Assembly (NCBI GenBank): GCA_013397795.1
Contig: VZTJ01000246.1
Location: forward strand, 62,001-126,000
Length of the DNA: 64,000 nt
Source: Orthonyx spaldingii
Taxonomy: Eukaryota; Chordata; Aves; Passeriformes; Orthonychidae
Reading direction: 5' to 3'
This document shows positions 52,499 to 63,106 of the stretch, in pieces. Made by a program: the position numbers and the translations under genes. Position 1 is the first letter of the stretch. Each line of letters starts with the position of its first letter. The notes beneath the pieces are model-generated. The model saw nothing but the letters and a program-made list of their open reading frames with translations, did no database searches and was not told the DNA's origin.

Positions 52499-55400
52499 CT
52501 GAAATGGAAGTTGACAATACTCCCAAAAATACTGATATAAATTTTGCAAGGAAAAAATAAAGAGCAAAATAGTAGAAAGATAAAAGCCAAAATTTTATTT
52601 GAAAAGCCTAAGTTGTATTTCAATATAAAAGTATTGCTCATGGTTTAACAATTCAAACTAATTAATCTAAAATGCATCTAAGAATCTACTCTCTTGTTCT
52701 AATATCAGCATCAGCAGGAAAGGAATGATTATATGTAATAAAGCTCCTGTAACAAAAAAATAAAACAAAAAAGCCCTACTATTAATTCTTTTGAAAAATG
52801 TTCTCACAATAAGACTGCGTTTTACTGCATTGACAATTTGTGTTGAATAAAGAATACTAATTCAATCAAAACATTCAAGCATCCTTTTTCAAAGTACTTG
52901 ACATTTCTGCCCAGTAGAATAAGTCAGAATGTAATATGTCATCCCCAAAGAATACCTTGTTTAAAAAACTAGCCTTATCTGACAGATTATGCACAGCAAT
53001 ATTATACAGAACTATTAGTGCATGTAGATACCTTATGAATGAATTTCAAAAATGCATCAAACACTTGAGAAGGGTTTAGGCCCTCTCAGAAGAAATACTT
53101 AAGAATATGCAAATACTCTCAGCTGAATCAAGTTGAACAGATGCGACTCTCACAAACAATATGAGTGCTCTTTCCCCAGCTGCAGTTGTCAATCAAAGAG
53201 CAAGATTAAGGTCCAAGGTTCTGACAATGTGCAAAATGGAAAGTACGATCTGGGAGTTTCCATTATTACACTGACATGAACAACAATAATCTGTTGTTAT
53301 ATCATACCTTCAGAACAACTAACATTACAACTTGTTATACCCAATGCTAGGTTTACTGCAGCGCCTGTTCAGGCATCTACACTCAACAGGATCTTAGACA
53401 ACTCATTTTGGAAGATTTTGACTAGCTGATATTGACAGTAAGATGTTGATCTTAGCAAGATCAACATATCTTAGACAGAACAAATCATGAATGGGGGTAC
53501 TTGCTTGCAGCCTTCCAGATGAATCCCTGATCAGCCCCATCATGCCTGTATTCCGATGTGCTCCTCAGTCTGACCATGACAATCACTTCTCAGCAGCTGT
53601 GAATATCGCCAATTCAACAAAGACTGGAATTTATTTCCTTGTGTAGCTACAAATGCCTTCTCAGTGCTGGCTCACCTGTTATATGCACCCAATGCCACAA
53701 GAGCAACACACAGACCTCCCATGAGGTCCCCTAGGGGGGAAGCATCGTCAGGAACACCAATATGCTTCAGTGACTCTGAAAAACAGGGGTACTTGGGGGC
53801 AGAGCTACTTTCTCTTGTTACAAACACACCATCTTATCTGGTTAGTCAGATGCATGTTGTCTTTATCAAGGTGATTTTACTAAAAAAGTCAATGCAAACA
53901 AGATAAGCCAACCCAATTTCCAATTCAGTGGTGGTTCTGACGTGAAGAGAAAGAACACAACATTAAACTTGCAAGCATGCAAGAGCTGGACACAGATATC
54001 AAGGCAGAAAAATTTTGAAATGATGTGAAATAACATTTTCACTCAGTATCTACTTATTGTACAAATGATCATCTTGTCATTTGCACCTTCAGATTATCTG
54101 GATCAGAGAATGAATTAAGAGACGTGAATAAGGACAAGGCAAAGTTCTCCCAGTGAAGATGATACTCAGCAATTCCTAATGAAATCTTCTGGGGTTAGCC
54201 GACATAGAGGAAAAGGGAGACGAGTGCAGGCAGCTGTGTGCCAGGACCAAGGGAAGAAGCCAGCCATGAGCAAGATGATTTTTCCTGTCATTATACAACC
54301 TGATGTGATGTGAAGAATAAGATCGAGTTCAATCTTGGCAATCAAATTCAGTCGTCCTAAGAAATGAATTAATTTCATAACATTTTTGTGGGCCAAAGAC
54401 AGAATTTGACTTTCCAGGTTTCAATTGCCTACAAAAATCCAAATCTGTACATTTATAATACAAAAAAATACCCAACCGAAACCCTAAAACCCAAACAAAA
54501 ATAGACAATGTCTGTTCTTTTAAGTCTTATTGTGCTTCACATGCAAGTTTAAGTATATCCTCCTAGTCTCCCAGAAAGTGAAGTGTGTTTAGAAGTGTTG
54601 CAATGTTTTCTCCTCATAAGCTTTACAGGTTTGGCCTTACATGGTTCTAGCTACATAAGAAGTGGCGGAAAAGCTTTTTGCACCTTAAAAGAATATTCTC
54701 AAGGTGCTTAGGTCCATGACTGATTTCACAACAGACTGTGTTTTCTACTCTGATACACAACCAACTTCTAAAAAATTGTCTTTGGATGCCAGAACATGCT
54801 AATAATCACTTCTTACAAAGACTGTAACATTTTCTTCAAAAAAAAAAAAAAAAACCAACCAAACCTTCATGCTTCATATAATACAATCTGAGTTACCCCA
54901 GAACCACAGAGAAATTTTTTTGCAGAAGAATAAATAATTCTTAAATTAGCAGAGACAAAATAATCCAAGAATGGAGCAGACAGAAAACCTACCAGCAGAG
55001 TAGACAGAAACAGCTCCGCAGTAGGCTGGAATGAGTTATTCCAAAGAGACATGCACTTTGATAGGATACTGAATAAATAACATCCATTTAATGGTAAAAG
55101 TCTGATCTGGTGTTACTTGTGTCTTACATGAGCATGTGGAGATTTTTGGAAAGTAAAGCAGGAATCCCAATGCAAATGTTTTAATTGCTCAACTTTTCTG
55201 CTTTTGCCTATATAATCAAAGTTTGAAATGTGTAAGGCTCTGTTATGCCTCCAGGTGTTTTACATATATGTGACTGCCAGGGTTGCCACGTCCTATTTTG
55301 TGAAAGGGTTGCATGAAAAGTCAATTTTGAAGTCACAAGAGGGAAACAATCCAATGCAATAATAAAGACAGGTGACAAAATACAACACTTAACCATGAAG

Positions 55401-58400
55401 ATGGAGCACGTTCTGTAAGGAAACAGCAATTTGGAAACCCTTTACTTTTAAGAAAGGCAATGCATTATGCAAATAAAGTCAGCTATGACATCTGAGTGTC
55501 ACAGATAGACAGAAGATAGCATGAAATGCCAGAAAAATACAAATACCTCTATGCTGTTTTCCAGCTCAAACATCCTACTGACATTGAGAATGGACACTGC
55601 TGGACTCATATGAGAATACATGGAACACTGGTTAACAACCATTTTGTGCTGTTTCATGTTTGTTACTGTATAGTTCTAGCAAGTGAAGCAGCACACTGGG
55701 AGGAAAAAAAGTGCCATTCTCCTAGAAATCACTAATAAATGATTAAAAATACAACTACTTACTTGGTATGTTAGCAGGAGCAACAGCAACCTGTCTTCTT
55801 GCATAACAGAATAATGGCTGTGCTGGGTTAACTAAAGGCTCTGAGAAACCTGTATATTATTTTAAAACGACATTGTTTGCAAAAGTGATCATTGCAATTC
55901 ACTTAAGAAGAGTAAAACCTGCATGTAAACACACAGCAATACTTCTCCATTATTCTCTCCTACGCTGGGGAATTTCTGCTTTTGTATTCTACACTTTTCT
56001 CTCACAAGCAGCTTCACTCCCCTTGAGAGTCTCCTCCTCCTACTTCCCATAGTCCCTGAAATGCCTCAAACATACACCATATTTTGGGTGAAATAATCCT
56101 ATCTGGGCAGTACCTGAAGTTGTATCAGCTCTTACCAGCTGGCAAAGCAGCAGAATGAAGCACGTGGCTGGCTCTGCACTATGCCCACTGAATAGATGAC
56201 ACCTGTGCATCCTTGTACTTTAAGAAAATTTTTAGCAAATTATTAAAAATCTGGAATAAGAAGACGTGCTCGAAGCTAGCAAAACAAAAACTAATATAAA
56301 AACCAGAAATACTTCCTAATACCCTGAAGTACTTTGATTTCTGAATTCAGACAAAGAAATATGTAGAGCAAGCAATACTCAGTAAATCAGTAAAAGTGGC
56401 ATTCCTTTTTTGTACAGAAGAATATTAGTAATAATGAAATCAGGTAGTTCTCAATTTCTAAGCACACTTTTTGTGTTTGTACAGACTTCAAAAACACTGT
56501 CACCTTAGGTACCAACAGAAGAGCAATTCACTGGTGCCATCAGAAAGACAAACTCCAGGAAACCTGAAGCCACAGGAATCTCAAACTGTGAGTGCAGGGC
56601 CAGGCTCAAACGAGCTCGCACCTTGCACTCGGCTCTGCCAAAGCCTGGGGACCCACAGCACACACACAGACACAGACTGCAAACCAGGTTTCAAAAAGCT
56701 GTGAATGGTTCTTCAAGGAGCAGTCTTCAACACTATCCCTCCCCAACATTTTAAGTTACTTTCACAAACCCTCAAATGACCATCATATTACAAAGTTTGG
56801 GGCTAGAGAAGGGAAAACTAACATTGGCCAAACTGCAGTCAGTTCAAATGAAGCCAGTGAAGCTTCATTTACTGTCACAGACACAGGGCCAGACCCATTT
56901 ATCAAATTAATTTCTTTTCAGTAATGCAACCATGCCTTATTCCCTACCACAACATTCCTGACTCTGAGCAGTGTCAGGCATCCCAAAACTTACTATACAG
57001 GAAGTGCCACCGTTCTATAAATATTTACCTGGCATAAAGAATTCCCACAGTGTGATCTCCTTCTACAATGAGAATAATGTGGAACAATGCTTTTGTACCA
57101 CAAGCCTTGTCTAGGAATTATCCCCATCTTTCCCTGCTAAAGCAGTCCCTTCACAGCAAACAGATCTAAAATACTCTAAGGAACTAAGACCAGAGAGCCT
57201 GGACCACAGCTATAAAACAAACAGCTCATTTTTACTTGGAAAATTATGATCACAGATGACAGACACGTCACACTATCAAACAGAGCCCAACTCTGTTCCA
57301 AAGAAAGCAAGCCAAAAAAAGATTAACAGCTTCACATGAAAGGTCTGAGCATAGATTCTTAATTTATAGGAGAGACAAATAATGCTGTATTGTGAATTTC
57401 ATGCAGTCTTCTTTCCCTAAAAATGTATTTTTAATGACCTTGTATTCTGTACTTACCAACTGACTAGCAAGTCTTCTTCAAAGTTAATATAAGAAGTGCT
57501 AATAAGTAAGAAACAGCTTTGTATTTTCCACTAAACTGCCTTCAAGCTTCTAGAGTTACACAGAATCAAAATATTGTCTGGGTTTTGTTCATGGGGTGTA
57601 TTCCTCTGGGTTAGTTGGGCTGGGGAAAGAGTCCCCCCAGCGAAATCAGCAGGTTTACCTCTGCGCACCTGAACTCAGCTTGCCTACACAGAGCTGTGAC
57701 CCCATTGTGCTGTCTGTAACCCCCGGGGCTCCAGTGCCCTCCTTTCCATAAACACATATTGAGAAATAACAGGAAAACATCTATATTCAGCAGAAGCCAG
57801 ATCAAAATGTACTGAAGTTCTTAATTACTTAGATAGTAAATGGCCCTTCTTTAAAAGAAATATGTTAAGTAATTAGTAGTCACTCTACAAACATTATCCA
57901 AAAAAGACCTAACTAGGGAAGACAACAAGTTTCCTTCCTGAATGTTATTTTGTCAAAAGGAACAATAATTTTTATTGTCTTTCTCACAGACAAGGAAAAT
58001 GTACAGCATAATATTTTTAGGGGCCGCCTCTTCATCAAAAGCAAATGCTAAAAAGCCCACAAAGATGTGCAGATTTTAAGGAGGAGCAAACTTTGGCAGA
58101 AAATAATTGACAAAGCAATTTGTCTAGCTCTGAAAACTCACTGAGAGAAACAATGGGTTTCACTCTCCTTTGGCTTCAGAATTAAATGGAGACTGTTTTG
58201 GAGGAAAGCTGTCCCCTGCCACAAAGCCCACTGCCCCTGCAGCCCCCACCCAGCACCAGAGAGAAGCTGGAAGGTTCTCCCTCTCCTGGCGTGGGATGCC
58301 GGCCCTGTGCCTGAGCCTCATGCACCATCTTGCTCAGATGAAAAGATCACTGCTTCATCAGCAGAGCAAAATGGATCACTACAGAATTTAATTTGGGAGA

Positions 58401-61400
58401 GTATACAGCAATTAAATGCTAAAATAGACAAGCTACAGGGAGCTCTCTCAACTGGAGAGAGTAAATTAGAAACTATGTCAGTTAAAATAATTTAGACAGG
58501 CGGATGGGAGATTTGGAGGACCGAATGAAGGCAGCACAATCTCTGCTGAAAATTTGTTTAAAAGTAAATAATGGTTCAAGGTATCCAGAACATTCATAAG
58601 AATTATGATGCATTTGAACAGAAAATTTACTGTTTAAAAAATTCTGCACATACTAGAAAGGTTGAAGCCCTAGACATGAGGGCTTGGAATGAAACAAAAT
58701 ATTTTTAAATGTTGAAACAGCCACACTTAATTATATAAATATATATTTGTTATCCTCACAAAGTGACCTTTGTCCTTGTCAGAACCAAAGCCCTTGTACC
58801 AAACTGTTTATCATACTGGTCATATCTTAGGTTTAAGCTCAAAGGCTCCTTCAAAAACACCAACATGATGGTTTTAACAGCACATCTAGATTGATGAATC
58901 ATTATATTGGAAGCACCACATATTGTTTCTTACATAGCACAAGCAGAGCCAATAATTTCAGTAAGCAAAGAGAAAACAATATATGCTACTTCAGTTTGTC
59001 TTCTTACAGCCCCATGAGATTTCACTGGCACCCCAAGAGACTGAAGTATGCAGTGAAAGGGTCTTTCTGACCAAAATTATACCCGTGGGCGTGCTCAGCT
59101 GACCTGCTGTAGGTAACAAGAAACCATTCATCTTCACAGGCTAATCTTCTGCATTCACAGACTCTGGAAATCTCCAATGATTAACATCAGACAGGAAGTT
59201 TAGAAAGAGAAATGATACCTAATAAATTGAGGCAATTCATCTATACTATGCAGAATAACACTAAGAAAATTCAGAGGTCCTGTTTTTCTAGAAAAAAAAT
59301 GCTATTAAGCTTCTCAGACAATTACTGGACAGATGGCAAAATACATGCACGACTAAAATTTTAGTTGAGCAATTTATTAACAGACCATATGTATGAGACA
59401 GGTATCCCCTTCTAAAGTGGGCTTGCTGCTTACAAAGGACAACAGAGAAAAATTACAGGTGAGCTGGGTAATTTTAATAAGCAGCAAATAACTATTGAAC
59501 CCTGAAATACTGAACCTTGCATAGGATGTGGATAACTACCTTATGTGTCCATTGATAACAACTTCAATTGCTTTCTCCCCTGGACTGGTTAGTAATGCAG
59601 GAACAACTCCTGAACACTCTCCCACAGAAGGATACAGGAGACTGATAACTGATCTGAGAAACATTCACTTTAGTATATGTAGCTTTTTTGCTCTTTCAGA
59701 TAATTTCCTCTAGAGATGCTATGCAAGTTTCTCTTCTTCTATACTGACAGGTTTAAGTTTACTCTTAGATGGTTTTGATCAGCTAAACTCAGACCGTGCT
59801 TGCACTCTATGCAAATATTACTGTATCTTTGCAAAGTACATGAATTTTTGCTTGTGTTTGCAGAGCTTCAGCCTGGGCTGTACCACTCAGGAGCCCTGGA
59901 ATACTTGACTATCTTGTTTCCCTTAGCAGCAACAAAAGGACATTCTTTCCTGCAAAGTCTAGACCTCAACATGCTGAGCTCACTAATGCTCTAATGGTTC
60001 TGCTTCCCTTTCATGGCCATTCACTTTCTGCTGTTGGGATCACTCCACATTAGGGACTGTCTGTTCCTTTCCTTTTCCAAAATGCTAGAGCAGCCATGGA
60101 TGTGACCATCTCTCCCAGGTCTGCTAAGGTACAGGGGACAGCTGCGTGCAAGCCTAAGTGAACTACTACATAGTTATCTTTAGCAAGCAAAAGCTATCGA
60201 GATGAAATCATTTTATATAACAAAAGCTATAGCAGTAATTCTTACTGTAAGCTCCTGTACAGTTTTATTCTGCCACGGATGAGGGCCACAAGCTCATGGA
60301 AGTTCAGCTGAAGTTGGCAGAGAAACTTATTATCACCAACTGGCTGTTGAAATCCTCTCAAAGAGGCAGATTTAAGGAAGTCTAGTCTTGAGGTGCTGCA
60401 GACACATGGCAGGTGAGGCTGTTGGGAAAAGCACTGCGTGCAGGTCTGGCAGTTTGGCAAAACACAACAGCCCCTAATTTCCTGGGAGCTGTGTGCTGAT
60501 GGATCCCTGACAGTGTGCCCTGTGCCTCTTGGAGCAGCTCCCACGCGCTGCTTTACCTGAGGCACTTCCAGACAGCATTCCCCCTCAGCTGGGGTCATGT
60601 TCCTCCCTGTTTTTGAAGGGTTTGTTGTATAACTGTACAATATTTCTGTAGAGTTAGCTTTAACACAAAGTAGAAACACAGATAATTTATCTAATGTTAG
60701 AGAAGGAGAAACAGCAGATGATAAAGTTTGCTCCTAAATTTTTAGCAGAAACTAGAGTAAAAACCACTTATTTTGTGTGACCTCCTCTTTCCAGAGGGAG
60801 GACAGAGGAGCTCACTTGATAACCTTGACTTTATTTACTGCTTAGCAGCTCATAACTCCACTTTTATTTATGTATTGACTAAAGGGACTCAGAGGTTGTT
60901 CTCTGGCTTTTGCTTTAAAATAATAGGCAATACCAGTTATAAAATTTACATTTTAGCTCACCTACCAATGCCTGGCACTTCAGCTCTGCTTTGCCTGACA
61001 GGAAGCCTCCGTTGTTATGATTCACTCCCCTGCTGTGTGTAGAGGTCTCCCATGAATGGTGCTACTGCACCTTCAAATAGCTACACAAGAAAGAAGTCCA
61101 GCTAGTGCACCCTAACAGAAGTCAGTCTTTATAGGAAAAATAATTTATCTTTTTTTAAAAAAGGGTAAACTAGTTACCTATTTATTGTTGTTTCAGATGT
61201 GAAAAGAGCCATTCTGTAGATTACAGCTTCTTTTCTCTTTCCATTCCAGTCCCTAAATTTCCTTACTCTTAGTGTCACTTGAAGACAAATACCCAGAATC
61301 CTTAACAGGAAAAAGGTGGATTTGCAATAATACCTCAAGCTCAGGAGTGAATATTTAATGTGAATTCAATATAATATTAAGAACAGTTATTGAAAGACCT

Positions 61401-62662
61401 AAAGTTCTGTACCTCAGACCATGCTTACCTGCAAACTTTGTCCTGAGGAAACAATACCATACAGGACAGGATATGTGATACAGACCCCAGAATTAACTCT
61501 TGATTATTTAAACAAACTTGCAAACATAAGCACATTATTCAACTTCTTTGTAGTCTCCAACAAGGAAGCAAGTTTGAGGTAAAACTCCTTGAAGAAGAAA
61601 CAAGGTGAAAAGATTAATTGCTCCAACAAGCTTGCATACTTTCATTCATCTTTACAGAGAAATAATTATTTAGCATAGATAAAACCTGTTAAAATGGGAT
61701 TTGTAAAATACCAGTGTGCCATCAACCAGTTGTTATCATGTGAGGATAACTTCCATAGAGTGAATGCTCAATGTTAAATGACAGTTTGCAAAGTTTATGA
61801 CAGAAAAACTTGCAAGAGTGTCAAGGGAAGATATTATGACTCTTACATTGTATTTTTTCTGTACTGAAAGTTGAACCTTAAATGCCAAAGCCAGAGGAAA
61901 TGGCTGAATGGTCCGTAATGCCCGATGGCTGTGTGCTGAGCAGTGATGCTCACACCACAAACATTCTCCTGGGCAGAACCACAGACTCCAGATCAAATTA
62001 CTGATCACTTTGGGAATATCTTCGAGTTAGGCTAAAAGGCCGCTTCAAAAAAAGACAGCACAATGTTACTCAAAGTGAACACGTCAGTAATATCATTGCA
62101 ACATGAATGTATCTCCATTATTAAATTCATGACTGTGCTTTTTTTATTCTCTTGCATCTTGCTCACAGCTTCACGGCATGTGCGAAAATCACCAGAATAC
62201 ACTACAACAGGATACAACACAGTTGCAAAAGTGCCTCAAAATACAGAGAAATTGCTGGACCTGCCGTTGCTCTTCCCCCTCCCTGTATCTCCCACTGCCA
62301 CCAAGGGGGCACACTGCAAGGCCACCATCGCTGTCAGCTCCGTGGCTGTGATCCTCATCACAGCATCCACTCTGGAAGAGGTGGCTTTTCAAGGAAGTGT
62401 CTCCATGCCAATAGACAGTTCTGTTACCCAGGACATTTTATTACTATTTCTATTACCCAAACCTGCAGCTCGCCATCAGGGGCAAAAACGTGGTGATACA
62501 GCTTTAATATGCAAGTCTCCTCCCAGCTGTTATGTCAGAGCAGTGTGGCTGGCAGGGGATGGTTCCAATGTGCGGCACACTGCTCTGCAGAGTTCAGCAG
62601 GGAGAAAAAATATGGGATCTGTGAATCTCACCAGTGTAATCTTGCTGATGGGTGGGTTCAGT
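52271..62662 (-). CDS. Unrecognised nested gene, C-terminal 409 codons in 10 exons
   Basis: I do not recognise this protein. Ten minus-strand segments with AG acceptors and GT donors join in a single frame with matching phases at every junction: 62632-62662, 62070-62234, 61429-61496, 60246-60733, 57457-57475, 57236-57292, 57029-57062, 55763-55849, 53032-53084 and 52271-52498. The sum is 1230 nt, giving 409 residues and a TAG stop. Composition is protein-like: hydrophobic strands (TVLYPVVVYSGDF), a Cys cluster (about residues 185-215) and a helical C-terminal third (about 318-390). The open phase-0 start at 62662 implies upstream exons. It lies on the same strand as EHBP1, inside its 5' intron. 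Confidence in a real coding gene is fairly high; individual small exons are less certain. No function can be assigned from sequence alone. Confidence 0.75.
52499..53031 (-). other. Nested gene intron i-j
   Basis: 533 nt of AT-rich sequence with no recognised repeat. It starts with donor GTATCT and ends with a good pyrimidine tract. Confidence 0.65.
53032..53084 (-). CDS. Nested gene exon i (53 nt)
   Basis: Phase 1 to 0, acceptor tatttcttctgag and donor AAG|GTATCT. The split Lys codon joins exon h. It encodes GLNPSQVFDAFLKFIHK, a helix-like segment that runs into the terminal exon. Confidence 0.72.
53085..55762 (-). other. Nested gene intron h-i
   Basis: About 2.7 kb. It contains a 17-A homopolymer (54838-54854). 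No further exon or repeat recognised. Confidence 0.62.
54838..54854. repeat. A17 homopolymer
   Basis: Seventeen consecutive A within an intron of the nested gene. Confidence 0.95.
55763..55849 (-). CDS. Nested gene exon h (87 nt)
   Basis: Phase 1 to 1, acceptor aatatacag and donor GTAAGTAG. It encodes FSEPLVNPAQPLFCYARRQV and AVAPANIP. The other two frames hit stops within a few codons. It is one of the clearest exons of this gene. Confidence 0.75.
55850..57028 (-). other. Nested gene intron g-h
   Basis: About 1.2 kb. Unique sequence, no feature recognised. Confidence 0.6.
57029..57062 (-). CDS. Nested gene exon g (34 nt)
   Basis: Phase 0 to 1, acceptor ctcattgtag and donor CAG|GTAAAT. It encodes KEITLWEFFMP plus the first base of a Gly codon completed by exon h. 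The in-frame TAG of the acceptor itself fixes the exon start. Confidence 0.62.
57236..57292 (-). CDS. Nested gene exon f (57 nt)
   Basis: Phase 0 to 0, behind an excellent acceptor (T-rich tract ending tttggaacag) and before donor GTAAAAATG. It encodes SWALFDSVTCLSSVIIIFQ, a hydrophobic segment. The other two frames contain early stops. Confidence 0.65.
57457..57475 (-). CDS. Nested gene exon e (19- or 16-nt microexon)
   Basis: Phase 2 to 0. The donor TTG|GTAAGTAC is strong. The acceptor is a tandem gaagaag (NAGNAG type), giving QRLASQL or QLASQL across the junction. The alternative upstream acceptor (ttattag, 42-nt exon) ends in phase 2, and joining it to exon f would create a stop, so the microexon is preferred. 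Confidence 0.5.
57499..60245 (-). other. Nested gene intron d-e
   Basis: About 2.7 kb. It holds a possible degraded coiled-coil coding remnant on the plus strand (58340-58600). A GC-rich patch near 57600-57740 has no supported exon. Confidence 0.58.
58340..58600 (+). pseudogene. Possible degraded coiled-coil (LINE ORF1-like) coding remnant
   Basis: One frame reads LIWESIQQLNAKIDKLQ and STGESKLETMSVKII, then stops. One base-shifted frame continues with DRRMGDLEDRMKAAQSLLK. The heptad pattern and the DLEDR block resemble ORF1 coiled coils of L1-type LINEs. No flanking reverse transcriptase was seen. It may equally be a chance match or another coiled-coil retrocopy. Confidence 0.3.
60246..60733 (-). 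CDS. Nested gene exon d (488 nt, largest)
   Basis: Phase 0 to 2, acceptor ctgctaaaaatttag and donor GTAAGAATT. 162 codons are open without interruption. It starts EQTLSSAVSPSLTLDKLSVF, passes through a GC-rich middle with a cysteine cluster (CCVLPNCQTCTQC) and ends in the conserved-looking FLCQLQLNFHELVALIRGR and IKLYRSL. GC content is clearly above the surrounding introns. An internal acceptor (tgtctgcag near 60398) could give a shorter form but would need a different upstream phase. Confidence 0.78.
60734..61428 (-). other. Nested gene intron c-d
   Basis: 695 nt, no recognised feature. Confidence 0.6.
61429..61496 (-). CDS. Nested gene exon c (68 nt)
   Basis: Phase 1 to 0. The donor CAG|GTAAGCATG is close to consensus; the acceptor (tcaagag) is weak, with little pyrimidine tract. 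It encodes NSGVCITYPVLYGIVSSGQS plus LQ. It is kept because both phases fit its neighbours and the peptide is sensible. Confidence 0.6.
61497..62069 (-). other. Nested gene intron b-c
   Basis: 573 nt, no recognised feature. Confidence 0.6.
62070..62234 (-). CDS. Nested gene exon b (165 nt)
   Basis: Phase 1 to 1, acceptor ttctctgtattttgag and donor GTAACATTG. It encodes TFATVLYPVVVYSGDF, then RTCREAVSKMQENKK and MNLIMEIHSCCNDITDVF. Strand-then-helix alternation suggests a folded domain. The other strand carries an overlapping open frame that I regard as a shadow. Confidence 0.72.
62235..62631 (-). other. Nested gene intron a-b
   Basis: 397 nt, more GC-rich than most of the window and open in several frames on both strands. 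No splice context supports a further exon. Confidence 0.5.
62632..62662 (-). CDS. Nested gene exon a (31 nt, first one found)
   Basis: Phase 0 to 1. It sits behind one of the best acceptors in the region, a long C/T tract ending ctacatcag, and before donor GTGAGATTC. It encodes TEPTHQQDYT plus one base, which completes a Gly codon with exon b. It is short, so the call depends on splice signals and phase. The same frame stays open upstream, so a longer exon is possible. Confidence 0.55.
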
Positions 62663-62956
62663 CTGATGTAGGCAGGAAGAAGCAGGGGGCAAAGGGTGGG
62701 AATACAACCAGGGCAAAAGGGAGGCAGCTGAAAATTCACATCTGTGTGAAGCTGGAATAGGGACATGCTCACACATGTCAAACATCTCAGCTGTCACACC
62801 CTGTGCACACACAGCAGTGGGAATAGCGTGTGGTGCAGTTATTTATTTATATCTATGTTTATAAACAACACAGTATACATTTTAACAGCAAGGATAAACA
62901 TAAAGCATTCCAAAATGCATCTCAGCAATAAACATAAACCTCAAGTTTTTGAAAGC

Positions 62957-62982
62957 CCATCCATCCCTCCCTCCCTCCCTCC
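62957..62982. repeat. (TCCC)n simple repeat
   Basis: CCAT/TCCC tetranucleotide run upstream of the nested-gene exons. Confidence 0.95.
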
Positions 62983-63092
62983 AAATTTGTTTCAATCAGG
63001 GAAATAGTTAAATGGATTTCTTCTAACTTTGTGCTTAAAGTAAAATTCACCTCAAAGCTGACAAGCATAGAAAATTTCAGTCGAATGGGTGA

Positions 63093-63106
63093 TTTTTTTT
63101 TTTTTT
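63093..63106. repeat. T14 homopolymer
   Basis: Uninterrupted run of fourteen T. Confidence 0.95.

Noticed and set aside
52271..52567. Terminal coding segment interpreted as a processed retrocopy
   Set aside because: A clear acceptor precedes the coding part, the sequence before it is intronic in character, and phase-compatible upstream exons exist.
54166..54396. 76-codon minus-strand open frame within a nested-gene intron
   Set aside because: No acceptor or donor in a usable phase, and exons h and i already join directly in frame.
57457..57498. 42-nt version of the nested-gene microexon (acceptor ttattag)
   Set aside because: The acceptor is better, but this version ends in phase 2, and joining it to the next exon creates an immediate stop codon.
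62063..62671. 202-codon open frame on the plus strand
   Set aside because: It overlaps minus-strand exons a and b, whose splice signals and phases fit a larger gene. The plus frame has no splice support and its peptide is low-complexity. Probably a mirror of coding and GC-rich sequence.
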